A stretch of DNA of 64,000 nucleotides. Source: Pseudomonas putida (lineage in GTDB: Bacteria; Pseudomonadota; Gammaproteobacteria; Pseudomonadales; Pseudomonadaceae). The translations under genes and the position numbers were made by a program. Location of the stretch: contig NZ_MKZO01000026.1 of assembly GCF_001941965.1 (NCBI RefSeq), forward strand, positions 21,000 to 84,999, written 5' to 3'. Below the pieces are notes generated by a model. It had not been told where the DNA came from and ran no database searches. It was given only the letters and a program-made list of their open reading frames with translations. Positions 16,012 through 23,416 of the stretch are shown here, piece by piece; the stretch's first letter is position 1, and each line of letters begins with the position of its first letter.

Positions 16012-18072
16012 CTATGCAGCTGAAGCAAGCCTGTCGGAAGTGCGCCATGGGTCGTTGGCGCGGGCCAGCGCGGCCATGGGCGGCGGGCTGACGCTGTTGC
16101 CGCACATGTGCACCTGCTCGGTTTTCGTGAACGGCTTGCCGTCGGCGCCCTTGTCGATGATGTAGCTAGTTGGGAAGCCCTGTGCGCGGTAGAGCTCGTG
16201 CGGCTGCAGCATGCGCAGGCAGATGTCGACGATCACATAGGGCGTGCCCTTCACGAACACCGTGACCAGGCCCAGCCGGTCCTTGGTGGTGACAGTCGGC
16301 GCTGGCGCGTCTGCTGCGCTGATGTTCTCCGTGCCGTAGTAGCTGATCAGGAACGCCGCGACGCGTAGGGCGCCTTGCTCATGCTCCGGTGACAGCTTGT
16401 ACTCGACCAGGGCGTGGTGCTCGGCTCCGGCGGTCATGGTTGGTACGGGCTCATCAACGGCTCGGCCTACGCAATTACGCCTGAGCGTGGCCAAGCTGGC
16501 TGTTACCAGGCGCTGCTGGCTGCCCGTGTTGGTGACGGTGCTCATCGGCTCGTCCATGTCACGGGCTGGGGTCGTGTTGAACCCGCCGTTGGCCTGCTCA
16601 ATGAAAGCAGTACAAATTCCCATCGCATGCGCTGCGCCCGCCGGGCGCTTGTAGTTGCCGCCGCTGGTGATGGTTGGCACCGGTTCCGTGATGGCCGAGC
16701 CATCGCTGTTGAACCGGAACTTGACCAAGTGCGCCGATGCAAGGGCGCGGTGGCTTTGGGCCATCAGGGTGCCCATGGGTTGGTCAGCTGGTACAGGCTT
16801 GCCGGCGTACACCGGGCCGCCGGCCCCAACCATTACTGGGCTTGCCATCATCAGCTCCCCGCGGTTGGCGGCGGTTACCGTTGGCAGCGGTTCGCTCGGG
16901 TCGTTCACTCGCACCGTGCCCTGATGGGTAGCTGGAAGAATCACCGCGCTGGACAGCGCATGCTTCACACCGCCGGCGACGACGGTGCCCAGTGGTTGAT
17001 CCAGACCTGGCACACGCGGCTGCTGGCCGGCGCGTTCGCCATATCCGGTCTGCACCAGGGTCGGACTGGCTACGGCGAATGATCCTCCGCGTGGCCACGA
17101 GGTTACCGTGCGCAGAGGCTCATGGGCTGACTGGGCCAGCTCACCCGACCAGTTCGCGATCGGCACGATGAAGGGCTGCGGGTTGTCCAGAACGAACTTC
17201 TTCATTCCCTTGGCCACCCGGCGCAGCGTTGCGGCTGCCAGCTCTTTCTTGCGGCCGAAGATGCTCTTGCTCGGCAAGCTCCAGTCGATGCAGTCGGCGG
17301 CGGTGCGCCACTTCTGCTGCCCCTTGGCTGGGTTCTTGGCGTGGGTCGGCTCCGGCCACACGATTGGCTGACCGTCGCAGCGGGCGATCATGAACAGGCG
17401 CTCGCGGCTGGTCGGGGCTCCGAAGTCACATGCCTTGATAATCCGCCATTCCACCTGGTAGCCCATGCCTTCGAGCAACTGCACGAAGCGGCGCCAGGTG
17501 ATCCCGCGACGCTTAGGGTTTGGCACCAGGAACTGCTGATGTACCGGCACGCGCTCGCCGATGTCCGCCACAGTGCCGTCAAGCTTCATCACCCGGCCGG
17601 TGGCCTTGTCGCGCTTTGCGATCAGTGGGCCCCACTGCAGGATCTGCTTCACGTTCTCCAGGCTGATCACCCGGGGCTGCTTCTTCCCGGCCCACTTCAA
17701 ACCAATCCATGACAGGTTCCGGATCTCACGCTTGCGCGGCTGCCCGCCGGCGGCTTGGCTGTGATGCGTGCAGTCGGGACTCATGTGGAACCAGCCGACG
17801 CGGCGCCCCTGGCATTCTTCGTCCGGATCACCCTCGAACACGTCGGTGGTGAAGTGGCGGGCGTGCGGGTGGTTGGCGGTGTGCATGCTGATCGCCGCCG
17901 GGCTGTGGTTCTTCGCCACGTCCACGGGGCGGCCCAGGCCCATCTCAAGGCCGGTACCGGCACCGCCGCCACCACAGAAGAAGTCAACGACGATCTCGTC
18001 ATCCTGTGGATCCAGGCCGAGACCATACTGGGTCTTGAAGTCGAACGGATTCTTTTTCTGAAATGCAGACAT
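16012..18072 (-). CDS. Large phage C5-cytosine DNA methyltransferase
   Basis: 686 aa. Motif I VVDFFCGGGGAGTGLE is at 28-43, the catalytic-loop Cys101 in SPDCTHHS (variant of the usual PCQ), ENV at 129-131, TSRERLF at 221-227, and motif X GNSVSPPPMAAL near 658-669. The stretch 317-595, where the target-recognition domain should lie, holds about eight degenerate repeats with the pattern E/D/Q-P-x-x-T-V/I/M/L-T. It is roughly 250 residues longer than simple Dcm enzymes. It probably protects phage DNA from several restriction systems. No cognate endonuclease is adjacent. Confidence 0.9.
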   Translation of the reverse strand: MSAFQKKNPFDFKTQYGLGLDPQDDEIVVDFFCGGGGAGTGLEMGLGRPVDVAKNHSPAAISMHTANHPHARHFTTDVFEGDPDEECQGRRVGWFHMSPDCTHHSQAAGGQPRKREIRNLSWIGLKWAGKKQPRVISLENVKQILQWGPLIAKRDKATGRVMKLDGTVADIGERVPVHQQFLVPNPKRRGITWRRFVQLLEGMGYQVEWRIIKACDFGAPTSRERLFMIARCDGQPIVWPEPTHAKNPAKGQQKWRTAADCIDWSLPSKSIFGRKKELAAATLRRVAKGMKKFVLDNPQPFIVPIANWSGELAQSAHEPLRTVTSWPRGGSFAVASPTLVQTGYGERAGQQPRVPGLDQPLGTVVAGGVKHALSSAVILPATHQGTVRVNDPSEPLPTVTAANRGELMMASPVMVGAGGPVYAGKPVPADQPMGTLMAQSHRALASAHLVKFRFNSDGSAITEPVPTITSGGNYKRPAGAAHAMGICTAFIEQANGGFNTTPARDMDEPMSTVTNTGSQQRLVTASLATLRRNCVGRAVDEPVPTMTAGAEHHALVEYKLSPEHEQGALRVAAFLISYYGTENISAADAPAPTVTTKDRLGLVTVFVKGTPYVIVDICLRMLQPHELYRAQGFPTSYIIDKGADGKPFTKTEQVHMCGNSVSPPPMAALARANDPWRTSDRLASAA

Positions 18073-18146
18073 GGGCGGTCCTCGCCTGGGCGGCGTGATT
18101 CGTTATCGTTTGAGAGGGGAAGGCGCTGGTGGGCAGCGCCGGAGGG

Positions 18147-18758
18147 TCAGGGGCGGTTGTCGTGATCGCAGTGGCGGCAGTCTTCGTAGGATGGCGAAGA
18201 CACAAATCGACCGCAGCCTCCACAGTTCTGGATGCTTGCCGGCGCCCGTCGCTTTGCCTTTGCCAGCACAATGCCGGTGCCCGTCAGGGCTTCTTTGATA
18301 TCAACATCCCGCTTGTGCACCAGGCGCCGGGCCTTGGCCTCGAGGTAAGCCACTGGCCAGATCACTGCCTCATCAGGCTTGTTGCCGATCGCTTCGGCCT
18401 CCTCCAGTGTGAGGTGGTGCGCCTTCTCGAATCGGTACGTGTGACCTATAGGCCACCTGGCCAGTGCAATGTCGTTCCCGTTCCAGTGACCAGGGATCTG
18501 CAGAACAACAGTGCATCCCGGGCTCAGCTGATCGCGGGCTTCGTCCAGGCTGATGTACTGGTGATCGACACCGAGGTGCGAGCGAGCATCGACGTACTCT
18601 TTTGGCCAGGGAATGTCTGTTTCCCGGTGGACACAGGCCTGCTCTTGGGTGAACAACTCAGCCTTGTCCAGGTCGGTGGTGTAGCCGCCGCCCAAGGCCC
18701 AGAACATGAGGCCGTCACCGGTATTGCTGCGGCTGTCCTGTAGGTAGAACTGGCTCAT
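18147..18758 (-). CDS. Phage protein with C-terminal zinc ribbon
   Basis: 203 aa from ATG 18758 (GGAGA upstream; earlier in-frame Mets lack a site). The C-terminus NCGGCGRFVSSPSYEDCRHC has four Cys in two CxxC pairs, a probable zinc ribbon. The remainder is soluble with a ClpP-unrelated, acidic character. It is first in the leftward run before the methyltransferase. Unknown function. Confidence 0.65.
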   Translation of the reverse strand: MSQFYLQDSRSNTGDGLMFWALGGGYTTDLDKAELFTQEQACVHRETDIPWPKEYVDARSHLGVDHQYISLDEARDQLSPGCTVVLQIPGHWNGNDIALARWPIGHTYRFEKAHHLTLEEAEAIGNKPDEAVIWPVAYLEAKARRLVHKRDVDIKEALTGTGIVLAKAKRRAPASIQNCGGCGRFVSSPSYEDCRHCDHDNRP

Positions 18759-18868
18759 GGCTTTCTCCATGCATGCGCCGCCCTCCGTGGTCGGATGCGG
18801 CATGGTGGCAATTTGACTTGGAGGGGTTTAGATTGTGGTTGCTTCTTTCAACTTCTGGGGATGAGCTG

Positions 18869-19243
18869 ATGACAGTCAAAATTACAGGCTGCACTTTCAA
18901 GGGGGCGGGCGCCGGAACAGGTATCCGGGCTCCAGCGGATGCGGATGTTTTGGTCGAGGGAAGCTCTTTCAGGAATCTAGGAATCGGCGTCGATTTGTAT
19001 AACCAGCAACTAATTCAAGCAATTGGCTTACCTGCGAGAACTTGCCCTGCTGCTTTTCGGGAGTTGATTGAAGACCTAAAAGCTGCAGACACCTCTTCTT
19101 TCGAAGAAATCGATACAGTCACCAAGAAGTCCAAGCTTGCTTCTCTGATGTCAGGGGCTGAGGATGTTGCCAAACTCTCCAGGAATCTTTTCGACCTGGC
19201 AAAGACCGGGGTCGATATTGTGAAATTGTTTGGCGGGGTGTAG
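18869..19243 (+). CDS. Small rightward phage protein with beta-helix-like start
   Basis: 124 aa from ATG 18869 (GGGGATGAG upstream). Residues 1-45 (VKITGCTFKGAGAGTGIRAP, VLVEGSSFRNLGIGVDL) repeat a pattern seen in right-handed beta-helix rungs; the C-terminal half is helical. It is oriented against the flanking genes and has lower GC, so it is a candidate moron. Function unknown. Confidence 0.6.
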   Translation: MTVKITGCTFKGAGAGTGIRAPADADVLVEGSSFRNLGIGVDLYNQQLIQAIGLPARTCPAAFRELIEDLKAADTSSFEEIDTVTKKSKLASLMSGAEDVAKLSRNLFDLAKTGVDIVKLFGGV

Positions 19244-19341
19244 CAGGGCCATTGTAAAATTGAGAGCGCCCTAAATAAACAGTCCGGGTGTATTGAGGTC
19301 CTCTTCTGGAAATCTACACTTAGGGGTAGTGGTGCCGATTT

Positions 19342-19602
19342 TCATTGGTCGGCCCTCGTCTTGCTGGCCGCTCCAGTCTCCATCGCATTCACGAAGTTCA
19401 TCGCAGCCTGGTAGGTGAAGGCAAAACCGTGCACGGCCCCCGTAGCGATCTCGACCACATCCCAGGTCTTGCCATTGCTCGCTGCCTGGAAGCGGGGATA
19501 GGCCTTGGCGCGAGCTTCGGCCCGGACGTATTTGCTGCGCTCGAGCAATGCCGCGAGCACAGCAAGCTTCTGCGCGAACGCAGGGTGCATTGCTGATTGC
19601 AT
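19342..19602 (-). CDS. Phage protein of unknown function
   Basis: 86 aa from ATG 19602 after GAGGT; the longer frame to 19722 lies inside the neighbouring gene. The middle contains ARAKAYPRFQAASNGKTWDVVEIATGAVHGFAF in parts, a basic, compact, soluble domain. Not recognised. Confidence 0.6.
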   Translation of the reverse strand: MQSAMHPAFAQKLAVLAALLERSKYVRAEARAKAYPRFQAASNGKTWDVVEIATGAVHGFAFTYQAAMNFVNAMETGAASKTRADQ

Positions 19603-19621
19603 GGGAATACCTCGGAAGGGG

Positions 19622-20005
19622 TCAGGCGTGGTGTTCGAAGGCTTCGGCTTTGCGGATGACGCGGACTTGGGCAGTGCGCCGTTCGGGCACCCGGCGGTCG
19701 CGCCGCATCGGATCGCCGTCATCGAGCATGGCGTGCATTGCGATGAACACGGCCAGCAGGATGCAGAGCGGGCTGATCACTCCGCGGCGCATGGCTTCGG
19801 CCAAGGCTGCGGTACGTCGCGCTACACCGAGTTTGAACAGAACACTCTCGATGCGATTCGCTGCGGTCCCGGGTGCGATACCCATGAAGCGAGCGACCTC
19901 TTTCGTTGTCATGCCCTGGGCAATGCACAGCAGGGCTTCTAGTTCACGCGGCGCGAGGCCGCGCCCAAGATGGCCCATCCAGGAGCCGGCGGTGATCGAT
20001 TCCAT
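19622..20005 (-). CDS. LuxR-type HTH protein with C-terminal membrane segment
   Basis: 127 aa. Residues 18-68 form a LuxR/GerE helix-turn-helix (LAPRELEALLCIAQGMTTKEVARFMGIAPGT...). A hydrophobic stretch at about 75-95 (VISPLCILLAVFIAMHAML) suggests the DNA-binding domain is tethered to the membrane. It lacks any receiver or autoinducer domain. It ends 3 bases from the ParB-like gene in the same operon. Its target is unknown. Confidence 0.75.
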   Translation of the reverse strand: MESITAGSWMGHLGRGLAPRELEALLCIAQGMTTKEVARFMGIAPGTAANRIESVLFKLGVARRTAALAEAMRRGVISPLCILLAVFIAMHAMLDDGDPMRRDRRVPERRTAQVRVIRKAEAFEHHA

Positions 20006-20008
20006 GAT

Positions 20009-20860
20009 CTATCTCGGTTGGGCGGCTTCCAGGGCTTTGCGCAGCTCAAGGACAAGCGCGGTCGATAGGGTGAGGGATTTGCTGTCTTCGTCGATCTCGT
20101 CGAGCGATGCAATCAGATTGCGCGAGGCGGTGTGCACGGCCTCGAGGCGCGGCTTCGGAACCGATGGGCCTTTGATCGTTCCGGCAGTGACCTTCGTCTT
20201 GCCTTTGGCCTGCGCCTTCTGCAACTCGGCGCCAAGCACCTTGCCGGCGTCGTCGCCGTGAGCCCGAACGACCTGGGCGGCCGTTGTGGCAGACACCTGT
20301 CCGGCGGCGACCAAGTTCTGCACATCGGTGTTCGCATTGCCGACGGTCACGACCTGCTCGACATGCTGCCGGGTCTTGCCGACCTTCTTGGCGATCTGGA
20401 CTACGGTCCAGCCGAACGCCCTGAGGCGCTTGTAACCCTCGGCCAGCTCAAGCGGGGAGAGCTTTTCGTTCTCCTGGCTGCTGATGATCCGAGCGACCCG
20501 ATCGGCATCGCTGCCTTCGAACGCTGTCACAGCGACCCAAGCCTCAAGGATGCTCGGATCGTCCTTGTTCGGCGTGCGGGGTAGGCGACCTGCGTTGTCG
20601 AGCTTGATAAGGGCGCGCGGCCGACGGTGGCCATCAACGATCCACACGCCACCTTCTGCCCGCGGGCGAACTTCAAGGGCTGGGATCTGGCCGCCATTGG
20701 CGATGAACTCAGCCAATGCGTCGATGCTGGCCTCGAGCGCTTCGCCCTCGATACGCAGGTTGAAGCCCGGCTCTTCATGAAGGTCTTCGAGCTGCACCTT
20801 CATGGCGTCGGCACGCCGCACCTCGCCATCCTTGATCATTTGTTTGAATGATTTGGCCAT
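20009..20860 (-). CDS. ParB/Spo0J-like nuclease-domain protein
   Basis: 283 aa from ATG 20860; the open frame to 21163 has no good start. The ParB N-terminal domain is clear (EVRPRAEGGVWIVDGHRR at about 85-105, with a GHRR-type box) and a KorB-like HTH follows (LSPLELAEGYKRLRAFGWTVVQIAKKVGKTRQHVEQ). No ParA partner is encoded nearby and the element is integrated, so plasmid-style partition is unlikely. Stand-alone ParB-like proteins are frequent in Pseudomonas phage left arms and may bind or nick DNA. Precise role unknown. Confidence 0.82.
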   Translation of the reverse strand: MAKSFKQMIKDGEVRRADAMKVQLEDLHEEPGFNLRIEGEALEASIDALAEFIANGGQIPALEVRPRAEGGVWIVDGHRRPRALIKLDNAGRLPRTPNKDDPSILEAWVAVTAFEGSDADRVARIISSQENEKLSPLELAEGYKRLRAFGWTVVQIAKKVGKTRQHVEQVVTVGNANTDVQNLVAAGQVSATTAAQVVRAHGDDAGKVLGAELQKAQAKGKTKVTAGTIKGPSVPKPRLEAVHTASRNLIASLDEIDEDSKSLTLSTALVLELRKALEAAQPR

Positions 20861-21466
20861 GCAATTAACTTCCGTTGGGGGCTGCATTGGAGTGGGATCG
20901 TGAAGGCTGGGCAATCGACCGGTAATCCGCGTCGAGGTGGCCACCCCGCTGTTTGCTTGCAGCTCATCAGATCCCACTCCGATGCAGCCTGGTGATGGGG
21001 GACCAGGTGAATCGGGCCGGTTACTGATCCGGCGTCGATGCCATCGACAGTCCGCTTGGTCTCTGACCGCTATCGGGTCCGGCGGCAAACCGGTGCACTC
21101 CGTGACCGATATTCTGTCGTCGGTCAAAGCGCCTGGGTCTGTAGCGCCCAGCAAGGCTGCCAATCCCCTTGGCAGGGTGAGGCGTTTCGTTTCCTACTTC
21201 ATGATGGCGTTCCTCCGAAGGTTGTTTGGTCCGCGCCATGCTCGTCGCCGGGTTTCCCCACCTCTGCCTGCTGCAGCTACTGGCTACGCATCAGGTGGCT
21301 CGCATGGTTTGGCGTACTCTCATGGGGGAGTACGGCAGCTATCCAGAGGCTGCATGGGCGGCGGCTTAGCTTCTCCCGACCCAGGTAATGGCCTGGGTGC
21401 GTCGCGGTGGTCACGTCTGATTGTGTAAAGAGCGGTGGCTGCCGTAGCTGCCGGTTCGCTCAAACA
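20861..21466 (-). other. Hairpin-rich stretch without a convincing gene (candidate pL leader or structured RNA)
   Basis: No ORF here has a good start and coding character. Instead there are perfect stems at 21379-21398 (7 bp), 21157-21175 (7 bp), 21103-21126 (7 bp), 21034-21048 (6 bp) and 21016-21033 (5 bp), plus a long imperfect stem pairing 20880-20899 with 20970-20989 (19 of 20). It lies between the left operator cluster and the ParB-like gene, so a leftward pL transcript would contain all of them. One reading frame in register with parB has a stop at codon 3 after a well-placed ribosome site. Confidence 0.4.
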
Positions 21467-21521
21467 CAAGCGAACTTGCATTTATAAAAGCATGCTTGCG
21501 ATGAAAGTGCAAGCACGCTTG
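21467..21521. promoter_or_regulatory. Left operator cluster (OL-like), three CI/Cro sites
   Basis: Three copies of a 12-base palindrome CAAG-N4-CTTG: CAAGCGAACTTG (21467-21478), AAAGCATGCTTG (21487-21498) and CAAGCACGCTTG (21510-21521). The same motif recurs three times at 23341-23388 beside the repressor gene. This is the expected arrangement for a lambda-type OL controlling leftward transcription. Confidence 0.75.
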
Positions 21522-21534
21522 CATTAAATTCGAA

Positions 21535-21554
21535 TACTGTACATGCATACAGCA
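21535..21554. promoter_or_regulatory. LexA box
   Basis: TACTGTACATGCATACAGCA matches the CTG-N10-CAG SOS operator with the preferred outer bases (CTGT...ACAG). It ends 15 bases before ATG 21570, with AGGAGG between, and begins 13 bases after the nearest CI-type site. Confidence 0.75.
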
Positions 21555-21569
21555 TGTAGGAGGTGTCGG

Positions 21570-21881
21570 ATGTTTGCACAGGAAAAAGCTGGTCAACCCC
21601 ATGAGCTGAGCAGCCTGGAGCGCTTAGGGCTGAGGGTTTCAGAGATGATCAACTCGCCGCTGGCACAACTGGGGAGGAGGGTACTGATTCACCGCCTAGA
21701 TACAGACAGTGATCAGGACTGGGATGCGATCATGGAATTGCTGGCCGATACCGACGCTCTGGACATGACTTTCTGCGATGATGGCTCAGTGATACTGCAG
21801 TGGGACAAGCCGACCGCTGATGACCGGACGGTCGACAGGGAAGGGGATTTGATCTTCCTCCAGGAAGACGCACCGTTCTGA
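21570..21881 (+). CDS. SOS-controlled phage protein of unknown function
   Basis: 103 aa from ATG 21570 (AGGAGGT upstream; a longer frame to 21543 would start inside the LexA box). Acidic, soluble, with helix SLERLGLRVSEMINSPLAQL and an acidic region DSDQDWDAIMELLADTDALD. Its promoter region carries a LexA box and three CI-type operators, so it should be off in the lysogen and on after DNA damage. It runs toward the end of the repressor operon and stops at a shared terminator. It could be an induction-timing or host-takeover factor; no family recognised. Confidence 0.7.
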   Translation: MFAQEKAGQPHELSSLERLGLRVSEMINSPLAQLGRRVLIHRLDTDSDQDWDAIMELLADTDALDMTFCDDGSVILQWDKPTADDRTVDREGDLIFLQEDAPF

Positions 21882-21887
21882 GGGGCA

Positions 21888-21914
21888 TAAAAAAGCCCGC
21901 CGAAGCGGGCTTTT
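21888..21914. terminator. Bidirectional intrinsic terminator
   Basis: AAAAAGCCCGC / GCGGGCTTTT with loop CGAA. It separates the rightward SOS gene from the leftward repressor operon and can end both. Confidence 0.85.
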
Positions 21915-22246
21915 CATTTGCCTAGACTTGCCACTATTGGCGCCAGATACTGCTGTACGACCCACCAACCGGCTCCGAAAATAGCAATGCCAGCGAGCAA
22001 TGCATAGCTCGCAGTCTGACCCTTTGTGAGCATGGTTTTCTCTATATGCTCAAGACGAGTCTCGACCTTCGCCAATGCAATCTTGGCGTCGGTCATGTCG
22101 CGCTCAAGGTTGATGATTCTAGTGTCCACGCCATCTCCTCCTGGAGGTTCGTGTCCGCCATTTTTTCTACGCTCGTGATCAAGGTCGCGGCTCACGCGAT
22201 CATATTGCGCCTGGAGTAAGCGTATATCAACGGTGTCATTCGCCAT
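21914..22246 (-). CDS. Coiled-coil membrane protein, last gene of the repressor operon
   Basis: 110 aa: basic, charged N-terminus (RVSRDLDHERRKNGGHE), a coiled coil at about 45-80 (INLERDMTDAKIALAKVETRLEHIEK) and one membrane helix near 87-104. It resembles small prophage proteins of the XhlA-like type. It overlaps the previous gene by 11 bases and lies downstream of cI, so it should be made in the lysogen. The position matches lambda rexAB; superinfection exclusion is a reasonable guess, not shown. Confidence 0.7.
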   Translation of the reverse strand: MANDTVDIRLLQAQYDRVSRDLDHERRKNGGHEPPGGDGVDTRIINLERDMTDAKIALAKVETRLEHIEKTMLTKGQTASYALLAGIAIFGAGWWVVQQYLAPIVASLGK

Positions 22247-22460
22247 CTGTCAGCCCCAGATCCTTAAGCTCATTAAGTATATCAATGTGCTCTTGCAGGC
22301 CAGTGAACATCTCGTAAATCTCGCTCCGGGTAGCATTATCGAGCTCGCCCGTACTGAGCACTGCAGCGCTGAGCTGCATGATGGCTGAGCTTTGGAGGAC
22401 CGCCAGTCTTGCGAGCCTCGTTACCGCAACGTTCAGCTTAATGATCTCGCTATCGTTCAT
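22236..22460 (-). CDS. Small helical protein in the repressor operon
   Basis: 74 aa from ATG 22460, with GGAGAG upstream; the longer frame to 22595 is inside cI. All-helical composition (MNDSEIIKLNVAVTRLARLA...) with acidic C-terminus. It starts 17 bases after the repressor stop and is presumably expressed with it. Unknown; possible partner of the following membrane protein. Confidence 0.65.
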   Translation of the reverse strand: MNDSEIIKLNVAVTRLARLAVLQSSAIMQLSAAVLSTGELDNATRSEIYEMFTGLQEHIDILNELKDLGLTDGE

Positions 22461-22476
22461 ACCTGCGCTCTCCAGC

Positions 22477-23328
22477 TCAAACCTTTTTAGCGTTCCATAC
22501 CAGCAATACCTTCGCATGGATGACGACGTCATCAATCCGGGCCGACTGCTTCTCGTAGTTTCGGTTGTCGGAGATGAGCCATACGTGATCTTCATCCTTG
22601 CGCTGTAGTCGCTTGATCAGCAGATCGCCGTGCCAGGTGAGCACATAAACACCCTCGCCCTCATAGCTGTTCACGCCGCGATCAACGATGACCGGATCCT
22701 TGTCGTTGATCGTGCCCTCCATGCTCTGCCCCCAGCCCGTGATCACGCCCAGGGCCTGTGCTGACGTGTAGGTTACTCCCTTCTCGCGCAGCAACTCCTC
22801 GCGAATCACTACATTCCGGACGACCTCGCTGTACTCAGACGGAACCTGGCCGTGGCCCATGGCTGCGCGTATGTCGTATTGAGGGATACGGATCTCGCCA
22901 GCCTCATGCGACGACGCCTCCAGGAGATAACCGCTGTCACTTTCGCCGCTGGGGTCCGACTCGACCGCCTGAATGATGCTTTGGCGGGCTTCTGGCGTGA
23001 GTCCCTTGCCGTGCTTCTCAAGCATCTTGCGAACAACCTCTGCCGATGAGCCGCTGGATGCATCGCTTTTGGCTGCCTGCGGCTTGCTCTCGACCTTGCG
23101 AGGAGGCTCACCCTTTCCGGACAGAAGCCAATCGACAGTCGTGTCGTACCCGTCGGCGAGGGCCACCAGATTCTCGTTCTTTATGTTCTCGGTATCGCCG
23201 GCAAACCACTGACGAACCGCCTCATAGCTAATGCCGCAGGTATTCGCGATATCGCGCTTCACATTGCGGACACCTATCTCCGGGCGGCGGGCTAGGACGA
23301 GTTTGGTGATTCGGTCTGTCGTTTTCAT
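22477..23328 (-). CDS. cI: CI-type prophage repressor (XRE HTH plus S24 peptidase)
   Basis: 283 aa. N-terminal XRE helix-turn-helix at about 20-60 (VKRDIANTCGISYEAVRQWFAG), a linker, and a C-terminal LexA/S24 domain with catalytic Ser202 (GQSMEG) and Lys239 (DLLIKR). The cleavage site is probably near 156-158 (AAMG). It should bind the CAAG-N4-CTTG operators, keep lytic genes off and cleave itself with RecA after DNA damage. Its leader is very short: the nearest operator lies 12 bases before the ATG, consistent with autoregulation from a pRM-like promoter. Confidence 0.93.
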   Translation of the reverse strand: MKTTDRITKLVLARRPEIGVRNVKRDIANTCGISYEAVRQWFAGDTENIKNENLVALADGYDTTVDWLLSGKGEPPRKVESKPQAAKSDASSGSSAEVVRKMLEKHGKGLTPEARQSIIQAVESDPSGESDSGYLLEASSHEAGEIRIPQYDIRAAMGHGQVPSEYSEVVRNVVIREELLREKGVTYTSAQALGVITGWGQSMEGTINDKDPVIVDRGVNSYEGEGVYVLTWHGDLLIKRLQRKDEDHVWLISDNRNYEKQSARIDDVVIHAKVLLVWNAKKV

Positions 23329-23340
23329 GAGCGCAATCTA

Positions 23341-23388
23341 CAAGAGTGCTTGTCAAGCATGCTTGTTTTGAATATGCAAGCATGCTTG
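23341..23388. promoter_or_regulatory. Right operator cluster (OR-like), three CI/Cro sites
   Basis: CAAGAGTGCTTG (23341-23352), CAAGCATGCTTG (23354-23365) and CAAGCATGCTTG (23377-23388) between the divergent repressor and Cro genes. Two are perfect palindromes. They mirror the three sites at 21467-21521. Confidence 0.85.
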
Positions 23389-23416
23389 AATGTGTGTATG
23401 AGCAAAGGAGGTCGCA

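Noticed and set aside
20009..20860. ParB gene as evidence of a plasmid-like prophage
   Set aside because: No parA or replicon genes, and clear att sites in tRNA-Ser show chromosomal integration.
21038..21210. Frame in register with parB beginning ATG AAG TAG after a good CGGAGGA
   Set aside because: Stop at codon 3 and no family resemblance of the remainder; could be a dead gene but the hairpins explain the sequence equally well.
21021..21239. Leftward 72-aa ORF starting MARTKQ, like the histone H3 tail
   Set aside because: No ribosome site, no homology beyond six residues, and it lies in the hairpin-rich stretch; coincidence.
20937..21428. Rightward 163-aa ORF opposite the leader region
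   Set aside because: Low-complexity, no start signal, runs against expected transcription; high-GC shadow.
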